Source: Selaginella moellendorffii (lineage: Eukaryota; Streptophyta; Lycopodiopsida; Selaginellales; Selaginellaceae). From it: a stretch of DNA of 64,000 bases. Below the pieces are notes generated by a model. It was not told where the DNA came from and searched no databases. It saw only the letters and a program-made list of their open reading frames with translations. Below are positions 12,460 through 23,800 of this stretch, piece after piece. Every line of letters begins with the position of its first letter. Within the stretch, counting starts at the first letter, position 1. The DNA is taken from NCBI RefSeq assembly GCF_000143415.4, contig NW_003314440.1, forward strand, positions 78,895 to 142,894. Direction: 5' to 3'. Position numbers and translations under genes: made by a program.

Positions 12460-13732
12460 ATGGCGGTGGAGGAGGACGAAGATGGAAGCGAGAAGGCGGT
12501 GGTCCAGTACGTAAACTTCAATCAGGATGCTGGGTGCTTTGCGTACTCGACGAGCGTGGGCTTTCGCATCTACAGTTGCGACCCCCTCAAGCAGACGCTG
12601 CGGCGAGATTTGGATGGAGGCGTGGGGATTGTGGAGATGGTGTTTCGCTCCAACATCTTGGGGCTCGTGGGGGCGGCTGCCAGGAACAAGGTGATCATCT
12701 GGGACGACGACCAGAGCCGCTGCATTGGCGAGCTCTTCTTCCGGAGCGAGGTGAGAGCGGTGAGGCTGAGGAGAGACGCCGTGGTGGCTGTGCTGGAGCA
12801 CAAGGTCCATGTCCATAGCCTGTCGGATCTCAAGCCGCTGCATGAGGTGGAGACGTTTGACAACCCGAGGGGCGTGTGTGCGATCTCGCCGGCGTCCACT
12901 ATGTTTGTCCTTGCGTGCCCAGGTACCATGAGCGGAGGTGAGGTCCGGCTTGAATTGTATAGCTTAGGCAAGACGCTGTTCGTCCAGGCACACGAATCGC
13001 CCCTCGCCTGCCTGGCTCTCAGCCAAGACGGGAGGCTACTGGCGACTGCAAGCGTCAAAGGTACCATTGTTCGCATCTTTGACACCAACGACGGAACTAA
13101 GCTGCACGAAGTACGTTGAAAGTTTTACTACTAGTGCTAGACAATGCTTCTTTTGTTTGCTCATCTTTGCTGCCATCTTTGCTGCCTCTACTGCGCAGTT
13201 CCGCCGGGGTGCCGAGCGGGCCGAGATTTTCAGCCTGGCACTCTCTGTCAATTGCCACTGGCTCGCCGTGTCCAGTGACAAATGCACCGTCCATGTGTTC
13301 AACCTGGTCAGGAGCAAGTTTGAGCACAAACCGCGACGGCGCCTTCCCAGGCTCTCGGCTTCTTCCATCTTTTCTCTTGCTGCCAATTCCTCGATGGTCC
13401 AAGGTACGTACATACATACAAATGCTCTTTTTTTTTCTTGTTTTCCATCAACCGAGTGAATACATCCTTTACGACAGGCGTGCTTCCCAGCTACTTGAAA
13501 TCGGACTGGTCATTTGCGCAGTTCCGGCTGCCAGCGGACAGCAGAGCCATTGTCGCGTTTGGGGCCGCCAAGAACACCGTTATCATCATCTGCGGCGACG
13601 GAAGGTAAACCGACCGAGCTGGTAGAAATGTCGCGACTGACTTTGATGGTCACCATCAGCTACTACAGATGTGCATACGATGCCGACCGCGGCGGTGACA
13701 TGGTACAGAAGGAGTTTGCAAAGTTCACCTGA
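12460..13732 (+). CDS. ATG18: ATG18/WIPI autophagy WD-repeat protein
   Basis: PROPPIN that binds PI3P/PI(3,5)P2 and works in autophagosome formation. ATG 12460 starts [17 protein letters not shown]. Beta-propeller blades follow, with NVNQ-type [27 protein letters not shown] and [20 protein letters not shown]. The lipid-binding loop motif FRRG opens exon 2 ([10 protein letters not shown]) and is intact. Later pieces include [17 protein letters not shown]. It ends EFAKFT, stop 13730-13732. Four exons are supported; the last short intron near 13606-13655 is less certain. Length (about 345 aa) suits the short ATG18a/c/d type. Confidence 0.92.
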
Positions 13733-14104
13733 TGGTTGGTTTCTCTGTACATAAACAAACACGAGGAGCGTATCATCTCCTCCACCACCATTCTTTCTCT
13801 AGAGCTCTCCTCCGGCGCCATCTCCGCAGCAGCGATGCTAAGGTGATCAACCCAAGGGCAGCTCCCGCGGCAAGTGCCAGCATCATCCATCTGCTGCTCG
13901 CGGGAGGATTGTCCACCACCCCTCTCCTCCCGCTGCCGCCGCCACCCATTCGTTGTATAGGAATTGGAGACGGTTTGATATAAAGACGGTTGTCGCTTGG
14001 CTGCTCAATCTATATGACATGGCAGTATTCAATCCTTATCTCCTAAAACTGTATACCAGCCAGCCAACCATGCTTGATCGAGGTACACAACTGGTTTAAA
14101 TCAA
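13733..14104. other. Intergenic between convergent genes
   Basis: Short 3' flanks of ATG18 (+) and the P450 (-). No supported gene, RNA or repeat is seen. Confidence 0.55.
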
Positions 14105-15899
14105 TCATCGATCGTGTGTTCTCGGTGATATGACGAGTTGCATGCCGTGCTGCGGTTGGAGGGTGAGCGCGACAATGGGAGCGTGGCGATAGTTTGGCGA
14201 TAGCCGCCACGACAAGCGCTGCAAGATGAGGACGAGGGCGAGCTTGGCCTCCATGAGCGCCAGGCCTTGGCCGACGCACACGCGCGGGCCGAGTAGAAAA
14301 GGGAGATAGCCACCCACGGGTTGCTTGCACGCCCTCGACACACCCTCTGCGAAGCGCTGCGGCTTGAATTCCAGGGCGTCGTCACCCCACATTTCCACGC
14401 TGCGGTGTACCTCGACGATGTTGATGGCCACCGAGACTCCGGCGGGAATGGTGATGCGGTCGCCCAGCTTCATGTCCTTGAGAGCTTCCCGCGCGGTCTG
14501 GGCTCCCGGAGGATACAGTCGCAGTGACTCGTTCACGATCATGTTCATCTGCATCAAGGATCGAGAGCACAGCTTTTAGAACGATGCGATCAAACGGGTG
14601 GGGGTGATCGAAGGACTCACGACTCTGAGCTTGCTGAGCGTGTCCGACGTGGGATCCCGGCCCTTGCACACCTCCGCCACCTCCTCAAACGCTCGCTGTT
14701 GCCACTCGGGGTGGAGGCCCAGGAGCATCATCGTCCACGTGAGCATGTGTGCCGTGGTCTCGTGCCCCGCAAACACGATGTTCTTGCACTCGTCGATGAC
14801 GTGCTGGACGCTGAGGCTGCTTCTGGCTGCGCAGCCGAGCAGGGAGCTCAAGATGGTGTTGCGCTGCTGCGTGTGCGTTGCCACCACCCGGTAGAAGCAC
14901 TGCTCGATCTCTTTGAGCAGCTGATTCTTCTTGGTTGGGACAAAGCTGCGCCACCATTCAAGAAGTCAAGTCCAGCCAGCGTGTTTGCCACTGTCAACCC
15001 CGACAGAGTACCTCGGGATGAGACTGTTGAAAGGAGACGACTTGGATGTGAGTCCCAGCAGGCGGTAGACCAGCTCGGGATATCTCCTGGCCTCGTCGTA
15101 GCACTCGTCACCGAAGGAGCTGCGCAGTATGATCTCCGTGGCCATGTCGAGCATGTCCTGCTTCACCTCCACCTCCGCCTCGCCGCCTTCCTCCACTCGT
15201 TGCTCCCACTTGCGCACCATGGGCTTGACGCAGCAGATCACCACCTCCACAAAGCACTGCGCAATGCAACCATGATGGATTCAAGGAGAGCCATGAGATT
15301 GCAGTACTAAGAAACCCACCTTGATCTTCTCCGCGCTGAGGGCCGAATTCACGGCGTGCCTCTGGCGGACCCAATCCTCTCCCACTGCCACCAGGAGGCC
15401 CTTTCCAAACAGAAACTCCATAGCCCGCCGCAGCTGCGAGGACTTCTGCCAGTGTCCAAACTTGAGCGACAAAACCTCCACAATCAGCTCCGGCTCCGTG
15501 ATGTGGATGATCGGATCTTGCCCCCACCAATGCAGGAAGTGCTTGCCTGCAAACAAAGGCAAACGACAAAGCCAGCTTTGTGAGGACAACAAAAAGCTCT
15601 CGGATCTTCTTTTCTCTACCATAGAGCCGCGTGCATTTGTGCTGGAAGGGAAAGACTCTGGCGACGATGTCGTGCGTGAGAGCCGGCATGTCCACCGCGG
15701 CAGCCTCGGCTTGCATCCTCTTTATCTCCGAGTAATTCCCATCCAGCAGGTTGCACGGAGGCCCTCGAATCCCTTGGCCTTCCATCACCTGGCAGATCCT
15801 CCTCCGCCTCCACCACGATTTGACCACGAGCTCCACGAGCTTGAGCACCGCAATCCAGCATGCTGCAGCTACCAATCCCACCCAGACTACCCTGTCCAT
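14105..15899 (-). CDS. Cytochrome P450, CYP72-clan-like
   Basis: Membrane-anchored heme monooxygenase. ATG 15899 (MDRVVWVG) starts an N-terminal hydrophobic anchor followed by a basic WWRRRR stretch. Five exons follow. Visible landmarks: I-helix FAGHETTAHMLTWTMMLLG, K-helix ESLRLYPP, PERF-region FKPQRF, and the heme loop FLLGPRVCVGQGLALME with the Cys ligand. The layout and the phrase GIRGPP near the start fit the CYP72 clan (families 72/714/735/721 and relatives). Substrate cannot be inferred. It appears complete (about 510 aa). Confidence 0.9.
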
Positions 15900-16603
15900 G
15901 TGGATCAAATTCTTACAAAGTATCGGTGTGTCCCCTTGCTCGTGCGCTTGTCTCTCCCAAACGCAGATTTTATGTGCTCTGCTGCTTGCTGCGCTCCTGC
16001 TCCTTCCTCATGGAACCACGCACGCACCACCAACATGTATTGGAGGGCGTGCGCAATAAATGCCTCCTCTAGCAGCACCAAGAGTTGGACCAAGTTTCTC
16101 TCTACTAGCAGTAACTCGGCACTGTAGCTCCTCTTCCCTGAGTTGCATCCAGCAGGTAGAATCCCCTTCTTTTCGGCCGGACGGACGAACGCAAAGATCT
16201 CTTGCTCCATGGATGGATCCAAATGGGTTTATGATATCACTATCGGCCAAGCGCAGCAGCACGTGGATGGTAGCCGATTGTAGCAAGTTTAAGTTGGGTC
16301 AGAGGGGCTCTAGGCGGGGGCATCCGATCCATGCCATTGCGCTGTGCCTGGCGCACTGCACCGCACGAACACTACTCACTCGTAGCATTCACATCGCCAT
16401 CCATGGCCAAATTCTTTACGTGCATATATAGACGTCGTGCTGCGCGCTGCTGTGGCCATCCAATCATAACAGTTTTACAAATGCTCCTATCATCTGGCCA
16501 CGACCGCGACGCCTCACTTGTAGAATATGTTGCTTGTCGCGCACTGATCACTTGATAAACTAGTGTAGTGGACTTGGATCAAAAGGTGATGATGGGTACT
16601 TAG
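15900..16603. promoter_or_regulatory. P450 upstream region
   Basis: About 700 bp between the P450 start and the stop of the next minus-strand PPR. Open frames here lack family features and overlap on both strands. I see promoter-like sequence only, with no RNA gene. Confidence 0.45.
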
Positions 16604-18526
16604 TCACTCACTCCTGCTGCAGTGGTCCTTGTAGAATTTCTTGGTCCACCGGGCAACTGCGAAGGGCACAAGGCGGTCCTTGACTTGCACGTAGGCCAGC
16701 GCTTGGTTGTTCTTGACGCCCCTCATCTTCATGAGCCTCCGGATGCGCAGCAAATCCTTGGTCCTCCCCAGCGCTGCATAGATGTTGGACAGGAGAATGT
16801 ACGGCGAGGGACAGCCGGGGTCCGAGACGTAGACATGCTCCGCCGCTCGCTCCGCAACGTCGGCATTGAGGTGTGTCCGGCACGAGCCCATCAAGCCCAG
16901 CCACGCCACCGGATCCGGGTGGAATGGCATGCTGCTGATGAGCTCCTCGCTCTCCACAAGCCTCCCGACGCGGCCCAGCAGGTCCGACATGCACACGTAG
17001 TGGTCCGCCACCGGCGTCACCCCGAAGTCGGGAGCCATGCACAGGAAGTAGTCGCGGGCGTCCTCGAGCTTGCCCGTGTGGCTGCACGCCGTGAAGATGC
17101 CAATGAAGGTGATGGCGTTGGGTTGCACGACGCCGTCGAGGTTGAGCGCCCGGAACGCCCCGAATGCCGACTCGTGCCACCCGTTCTCGGTGTAGGCGGC
17201 GATCAGCGCGTTCCAGGTGGCCACCACCCGCTGCGTCGCCGCCACGCCCTCGAACGCCGCCACCGCCTCCGCCATGTTGCCGCACTTGCCATACATGTTG
17301 AGCAGCGAGTTGGTCACCACCACGTCCATGGGGCCGAGCTCGGCGATGGTCCGGTGCACCCTGCGGCCCTCGGCCACATCCGACAGCCTCGCGCACGCGT
17401 CCAGCACGATGGAGAAGCTGTACTTGTCCGCCTCCACGCCCTCGAGGTCCATGAGCTTGAACAGCTCCACCGCCTCCCTGCTCAGGCCGCCCTGCGCGTA
17501 CGCCGTCATGAGCGACGTCCAGGTGATAACATCCGGCTGAGGCATTGCGTCAAACAGCCTGCGGGCCTCGTCCAGGTCCCCGCACTTGGCATACGCGGTG
17601 ATGGTGGTGGTCCATGACACTGTGCTGCGGAGCGGCATCTTGTCGAAGACGAAGCGCGCGTCTTGCATACGGCCGTGGCGCGACAGCACCGAGATGAGCA
17701 CCCCCCACGAGAAGACGTCGCGTCCCTCCATCTCCGTGAACAGGTCCCACACCTGGTGTGCCTGGCCGCCCCGAGCGCACACGCCCAGCATCGCCGTAGC
17801 CACGATGATGCCCCGCCGCGGCATCGCATCGAAGAGCAGCTTGGCGTCCCTGCTATGCCCGTTTTGGGCATACACTGCAACCACGGCAGTCCAGGTGACT
17901 TCATCCCTCCGCTCCATGCGATCAAACAGGCGCTTGGCGTCGGCCACAGATTTGGCCTTGCCGTAGGCAGCGATCATGCTGTTGGAGGCGGTGAGGTCGT
18001 CTGTGCGCATCTTCCTGCTCTTGGGCATGCTCTGAAACACGGTGTGCGCACCCGCCGCGTCCCCGTTCTGCGAGCAAGTCGTGATCATGGCGTTGCAGAG
18101 GTCGATGCTGCGATCCTTGGAGGCAATGCTGTCGAAGACGAGCCGCGCGTCGCTGAGGCTGCCGCATCGGCCATACATCTGGATGAGCTTGCTGGCAATG
18201 CCGGGGCGCCGTGCATACCCGTTTCCGACTAGCTGCGAGTGGAGCTGCCGGAGATCGGGCAAGTGAGCGCGGCTGCTGCATTTCCGTAGCAAATCCACGT
18301 ACGAGGCAGTGTGGTCGGCGTTAGCACTTGGGGGGACCTTTGCCTCGTCGAGCTCGGGAGTAGGCTCCGCAGTTTTCTTGGCCTTCTTCTTCTTCTTGCT
18401 CTTCTTCTTGGCCGCAGGCGCCGGGGAGTCCTCTTTGAGCTTGGTCGTCTTGTGGTCAGACAGGGACAGAGAAGCGGACCCAACCCTTCGCTGAGCTGTT
18501 TCGCAATGCAGCCACCTTCTGAGCAT
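16604..18526 (-). CDS. PLS-class PPR protein, E-type end
   Basis: Intronless PPR of 640 aa. The first true ATG is 18526 (MLRRWLHCETAQRR), an N-terminus suited to organellar import. Residues about 30-60 are unusual for a PPR: a Lys-rich tract (KKKSKKKKKAKK) that could also act as a nuclear/nucleolar signal. Repeats run from about residue 75 to 520. The C-terminus has E-motif character (YILLSNIYAALGRTKDLLR, then VKNNQALAYVQVKDRLVPF) but no DYW domain. RNA binding in an organelle is expected; an editing partner would have to supply the deaminase. Confidence 0.9.
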   Translation of the reverse strand: MLRRWLHCETAQRRVGSASLSLSDHKTTKLKEDSPAPAAKKKSKKKKKAKKTAEPTPELDEAKVPPSANADHTASYVDLLRKCSSRAHLPDLRQLHSQLVGNGYARRPGIASKLIQMYGRCGSLSDARLVFDSIASKDRSIDLCNAMITTCSQNGDAAGAHTVFQSMPKSRKMRTDDLTASNSMIAAYGKAKSVADAKRLFDRMERRDEVTWTAVVAVYAQNGHSRDAKLLFDAMPRRGIIVATAMLGVCARGGQAHQVWDLFTEMEGRDVFSWGVLISVLSRHGRMQDARFVFDKMPLRSTVSWTTTITAYAKCGDLDEARRLFDAMPQPDVITWTSLMTAYAQGGLSREAVELFKLMDLEGVEADKYSFSIVLDACARLSDVAEGRRVHRTIAELGPMDVVVTNSLLNMYGKCGNMAEAVAAFEGVAATQRVVATWNALIAAYTENGWHESAFGAFRALNLDGVVQPNAITFIGIFTACSHTGKLEDARDYFLCMAPDFGVTPVADHYVCMSDLLGRVGRLVESEELISSMPFHPDPVAWLGLMGSCRTHLNADVAERAAEHVYVSDPGCPSPYILLSNIYAALGRTKDLLRIRRLMKMRGVKNNQALAYVQVKDRLVPFAVARWTKKFYKDHCSRSE

Positions 18527-19130
18527 GACAACAGTTTCCAATTACCCTAGGAGGGTTTCTAAATGCCAGCCTGCGCAAATGCCGCTCTTGGGCATCTGGC
18601 TACTTACTGTTAAGCAAAGGCAAGCAAAGCCCAGCGATAAGCGGGTCTGCTCGCTCGGTGCATGCCAGGTAAGAGACACAGGGACATATTTTACTCACAT
18701 GCATGGCAGGCAACCACAATCCCTTTTTCTTTTCCCTGCTCGCTTCTGACCATTTCGTTTAGCAACGTGAAGCTTGCCTCGTTGCTCTCGCTCGCTCGCA
18801 GCGTCCGTGTGCCTCAGCCCTGCGTGTTTGACGTCCATTTCCTTTCCCTCGTCAGTGCAATGGTCTGCAAGTAAGTGGACATGACTTTGATCAATTGACA
18901 ATCTCAATGTGGTTGTTTCTTTTTTAGTATCAAAAACTGGACCTTGCCTCTTGCCTCAACATCACATATGCTTTCAAAAACTCCTCTCCTCTCCCTAGGC
19001 TAGAGCTCTATGTATGTACAGACAGCAACAAGAGGAAAAACAAAGAAAAAAAGAAGGAAGCGATGCTCCGAGTGCTGTGATTCGATGATGATGACGATGT
19101 CGATGGCAATCCCGAGAGCTCGCTCGCGCT
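18527..19130. other. Intergenic, PPR promoter side
   Basis: About 600 bp upstream of the PPR and downstream of the EXORDIUM-like gene. There are no supported genes, only short unrelated frames. Confidence 0.45.
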
Positions 19131-20204
19131 CTAGTCCTGCGCATTGGGGCCGAAGCAAGCGCTGAGGACGGGACTCCACACCCACTGGACCAAATACTTT
19201 CGGCCATGGATGCCATTGAGATTGTAGCTGGCGCCCTTGTCATCCGTAAGAACAGATCCCGTGTAGCCGCCGCCGGCGCCGGTGCCATACATCCCCTCGC
19301 ACAGGTCCGCGATCTCGGTGGGCGCGGTGGGATCGGTGCCCGCGTACCAGGCGTTGATGAGCGGGTTGGACGACATCTCGGCGAGCTCGTGGCCGATGAC
19401 GCTGATCATGCCGTCGACGCCCCGGTTCGCATTGGGCGGTTTCATGGGCTGCGTGTGCGGCATGTACGACGGGATGGCGAAGGGATAGGCGCACACCTCG
19501 GGGCACTGCTTGCCCGAGTTGCCCACCCACGCGTAGGGGAGCGTGTAGCCGACGATGGAGGGGAAGGTGAAGTAGTGGAATCCACACACGGCCCGGCAAA
19601 ACTCCTGCATCAGCACGTCCTCGGAGGAGAGGAGGAGGTAGAGGCCGCCGTGGGAGTTAACGGGGAGGGAGCCATTGTTCTCGGCCAGCGCGCTCTTGAG
19701 CACCTGCTGGACGCTCATCCGGGTCAGCGAGTGGCCGTGCGAGTAGTGGGCGTCGTGCTCCGCGCCGATGATCACCGAGTCGGTGATGTTGTGCCCGGTC
19801 TGGTCCGTGTAGAGGCGGACGGTCCGCCACCACTTGGCCACGCTGGGGGCCTCGAGCTTGTGGGTGGAGATGGAGAGCAAGAAGTCCTTGATGATGGCCT
19901 TGTCGCTCGCGTCCCAAGCGCCATACCACACAATGTAGACGTGCATCTTGGGCGAGAGGACAGGACCCATATGGTATTTCATGTGCACGTAGTCGGATGA
20001 TCCCTCGAACGCCTTGGAGCTCTCCAGCGCCGCGGCGGTGGCGGAGTACTTGGCGGAGTCCTTGGGCCACGGCCGGAAGGGCGAGAACGAGCGAGCAGTA
20101 GCCGCAAGAGCAAGCCCGCGGCCATCCACGAGAATGTAGGATGGGGCGAGCAGCGAGAGCAAGGCGAAGATCATCGGGAGAGAAGAAGAAGACGGCATCG
20201 GCAT
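19131..20204 (-). CDS. EXORDIUM/PHI-1-like secreted protein
   Basis: Apoplastic protein of the EXORDIUM family, linked in Arabidopsis to brassinosteroid- and carbon-dependent growth. Single exon. ATG 20204 ([20 protein letters not shown]) begins a clear signal peptide. Family features are [38 protein letters not shown] and the C-terminal half with [28 protein letters not shown] and [16 protein letters not shown]. An in-frame ATG at 20303 exists but lies within about 15 bp of the TATA box, upstream of the likely transcription start, so 20204 is preferred. It ends CFGPNAQD. Confidence 0.93.
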   Translation of the reverse strand: MPMPSSSSLPMIFALLSLLAPSYILVDGRGLALAATARSFSPFRPWPKDSAKYSATAAALESSKAFEGSSDYVHMKYHMGPVLSPKMHVYIVWYGAWDASDKAIIKDFLLSISTHKLEAPSVAKWWRTVRLYTDQTGHNITDSVIIGAEHDAHYSHGHSLTRMSVQQVLKSALAENNGSLPVNSHGGLYLLLSSEDVLMQEFCRAVCGFHYFTFPSIVGYTLPYAWVGNSGKQCPEVCAYPFAIPSYMPHTQPMKPPNANRGVDGMISVIGHELAEMSSNPLINAWYAGTDPTAPTEIADLCEGMYGTGAGGGYTGSVLTDDKGASYNLNGIHGRKYLVQWVWSPVLSACFGPNAQD

Positions 20205-20806
20205 CGCTGAGGTCTCTAGAGGGGAGAAGAAGAGAAATGGAAAGAGGAAGAAGAAGAAGAAGAAGAAGAGGGAAGAATGCCAGCTGCACTGCACAAGAGG
20301 CATTGTGGCCTTGTATTTTATACTCCCGCTCTGCCCTAGCCCTAGAATTTGAGGCGGCTCGCCGCCAGCTCAGCGACAGGATGCCGCCACGTCGGCTCTC
20401 CCGCGCACACGAGCATGCCAGGTGGCTCCAGGGAGGATTATTTAAAGGTGGGGCTTGAAAAGCGATTTGAAATGGTTGCCAGGTGCCAGCGGGTATGATT
20501 GGGAACGGTAAAAAAGGCAGCCTTCTCTCTTTCTCCTGGCTGGCACTGCTGAGGTAAAAGTACTCTCTCGAATGTAAATTTTGTTGCCTGGGTGTCCCCA
20601 GGCTGTAAAAAAATTTCTTTCGAGCGTGACGTGTTTCGTTCGTTTTGTCCAGCCGTGCCAAATGCCAATGCTTTTGATGCCACCGAAATATCTCGCTTCC
20701 TTCCAGCTGCATTGCATTCCCGCGATTTTTGTATGATAGAAATCCAGGTATTATAGTTATAGGTAGCGGTCTTTAGGGTTTATCTTCCCTCCAAAGCCCT
20801 AGGAAA
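20205..20806. promoter_or_regulatory. Divergent promoter, EXORDIUM-like and APC1
   Basis: About 600 bp between two divergent start codons. The minus side has a TATA box. The plus side has none obvious, as usual for a housekeeping gene, but has a TAGGGTTT motif at about 20773. Confidence 0.5.
20312..20326 (-). promoter_or_regulatory. TATA box of the EXORDIUM-like gene
   Basis: On the minus strand a good TATAAAATA motif lies about 110 nt upstream of the chosen ATG, giving a leader of roughly 80 nt. It supports the downstream start. Confidence 0.7.
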
Positions 20807-23800
20807 ATGGGGAGGGCATTTTGTGTCCTGAGCGAGTTTGAGCCCTTTGGCCGGCGAGCGGAGGCGGCAGTCGGCGCAGCAGCTGGATCGAATGACAGCT
20901 ACTTCTTGTTCGATCCTGGCGTCGCCAGAGCGCACGGGGATGGGGTGGAACAGGCGGTCGTCTCTGGCTGCGGCAATCATTACGAGGAGGAAATCTTCAT
21001 CCGCGACAATGTGTAAGCAGTCCTCCACCACATTTTGTTTCCTGCTGCTAATATGATCCATCTGGGCCTCCAGTGTTGTATGGAGTGCTGGGCATCATGT
21101 TCGAAAACGTTTTTCTGCATCTTCGACCGTCTTAAAGGTACACAACACCACATACACACCACAATCGATCGTTTTTTCTTCTTCTTCCAGGCATGCTGGT
21201 GTAGCATGGAGTCCACACCGGAACCCCTTCTTTGCATCTTGCACTCGAACTCACTGTCGACATACACCCCTTCCGGTTCGTCCATCATTTTGTTTAGCTA
21301 GGTCCTTGACTCAAGAGAGGGACCTTTTCCAGGTGAATTCAACTCGGTCCCGTTTTCCTCTGCAATGTCTTCTATGTGGCCAATGCCTTCCGGTCTACTT
21401 TTGCAGCGTGCGGCTGAAGCTGTGCCATACTCTGTTTCCCCGGCTGCCGAAACCAGTGGTTCTGTCTACTTCACCTTGCAACACAACTTGGAAGAGCCTG
21501 AGGTATGTCGTCGTTTGCTCCTCCATCAACCGACGTGAACGTAATTGTTTTGTGATTCTCAAACAATAGGCATTATGTGTTGAAGTTTCGGGGAGAATTC
21601 AGTCGCTGGTGGACTCAGATGAGCAAATAATCTGGACTAGTGGACGTTTACCATATGCTGTGTCGTATCACTCAGGTTTGCCTCTCTTTATTCGTTCTTG
21701 GGGTAACTGAGTGGCAACTCTCAGGTCGCAAACAGCACACTGTGTGGGAAGTCAAATCCACCAATTCTCGTCTTGAACAAGGTCGGACACTAGAGCGATC
21801 CAACTCTATGTACCTGCTGCAATGTTGGCGGGAGCAAGGCAGCAACCCTCAAGCAGCGCAGGTGCGTGTGTGATGCAGTGTGTTTGTGAGGCTTACGACT
21901 TATGCAGGTGTTCATCGCCACAGATGATGATAGGGAGCCTTTGGTTTGCTTTGTTATCAAGGATGCCAAAAGACTCTTTGCAATAAAACTTTCTCGGGCA
22001 CCAGAACCCGCAGCGGATGTCGCATGGAGTATTTCGGCAGTCTCTGCCGTTCCAATCGTTGCCAGTCAACCAACGTAAGTGATAATTTGCTTCTCGCGCT
22101 AAGCCGGTTAAGACGTGGAATATATGACAGATTGAGAAGGGGTCTGCCGCGTTTAGATATGCTGGTTCTGGCACCAGACGGGAACGTCTTTCTGTATGTA
22201 AGAACAAGTAATATGGTGTCGCCAATCGTTTTAATTCATTTATCTTTCTATTCTAGACCGGGCGGTATCCATTGTGTACATACGTCCTACCCGCCTCAGT
22301 CCTCCAGCAAACAGGACAACATCGCGTCGAGAAGCTTCTTGATTCTGTCAACACCCGTGCCAACGTTCTGACTTCTTCTGGCAAGGTTTGTAACCGTGTC
22401 TTCTTTCTGTCCCTCAAATTAGTGACTTTGGTGCTTTTGTAGATTTATCGATGCATTGTGGAGTTAATCCCATCATCAGGAATCACGAGGTCTTGTTTGC
22501 TTGCGCTTTCAGAAGGATTAAGGCCTTCGTTTTACCGGTTCGTTTTGGGATCCTTGATGGAATTCAAGCCCGGCCAACTAAACAAAACGGATAGCTCTTT
22601 TGACAAAGACTGGTCTGCCTTTTCCGGGATCATGATGCAGTGGACGGGTGAGAGGAGATCGGATTCGTATAAGCATCGCTCTCTTTCCAGTTGGGAGTTT
22701 TTATTGCAAAGCAACAGGCACAGAAATGGATCACATCCATATCCAAGTCGAAGGTACGAGCTATGTCCAACTCACAACAGCAAGAATGAACGATCAGGCT
22801 ACTCCTCGATGCTGCTAGAGGTTTTAGAGACGCTTCACTTGGTTTATGAAGATTTTAAGCTGGATGTCTTGCGATGGGGGTATGCGGTCTTATTTCTCTC
22901 AAATGATTCTTAACTTCTCTTAACAGGGAAATGTGGAAACTGGGAGTTCTTCTCAACAGTATCGCGGTGGCAGTTGAAGAGTACGACTATGCTGATCATT
23001 ATGTTCGAGACTTTCCAACGGTAGTAACATCACGGGTGATGTCAAACGTATCTTCCAGATCAAGCGGTCTCATCATTAATCATTTTACCTGGATTGAGAA
23101 CCTTCTGCGAAAGAAACATGCTACCAGTCGCTTGCCGGCACTCCTTACTAAAGAAGACGGTTCTCTTGACTGGTCACGGAAAGTATTGGGATTCTTCGAA
23201 GTTCTTTTAGGATCTGGGAACCGTGACAAGCTTTTATCTGGCATCTGCATAAAGTTTGCACCAGGAACTGCAACAAATGCAGAGCAGATGACGGTGTTGG
23301 CCATGGTTGGAGAACGCTTTGGATTATCTCATCTGGATCGGCTGCCTTGTGGTCTTTCGCTCCCACTACGCCATGTACGTAAAAAACTATAATTTTTCTT
23401 TCTCTGAAAGTTTTTTCGCTTTTCTCTTTTCAGGCTCTTAACAGTTGTCGGGAATCTCCACCAGCAGATTGGCCGCCTGATGCCTATATACTTCTGGGCC
23501 GTGAGGATTTAGCCTACATGTCTGCAAGTCGTAAGTCGGGTGCGAAAGACGTGACTATGGCAGCACAATACATGTTGCATCTTCGTCCAACTCTTCCCTT
23601 TACTGAACGCGAGCCAATTCCATCAGAGACACCTCCAATGGAGGGACAAGCTAGCGACGGGATGGAACATATTTTCACCCCATCGGCTACATTGAGATTT
23701 GGTTCTGACTTACGATTGAATGAGGTATATTGGGCTTTTTTTTTTCAATTTCATGATGCAATGAGAGACGTTCCAGGTTCGACGGGTTCTTTGTTCATCA

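Noticed and set aside
16622-17617. 331-codon plus-strand frame opposite a PPR gene
   Set aside because: His/Arg/Val-rich shadow typical of antisense PPR repeats, with no domain.
19206-20000. 264-codon plus-strand frame opposite the EXORDIUM-like gene
   Set aside because: Antisense shadow of G+C-rich coding sequence; the minus-strand frame has full family conservation and a signal peptide.
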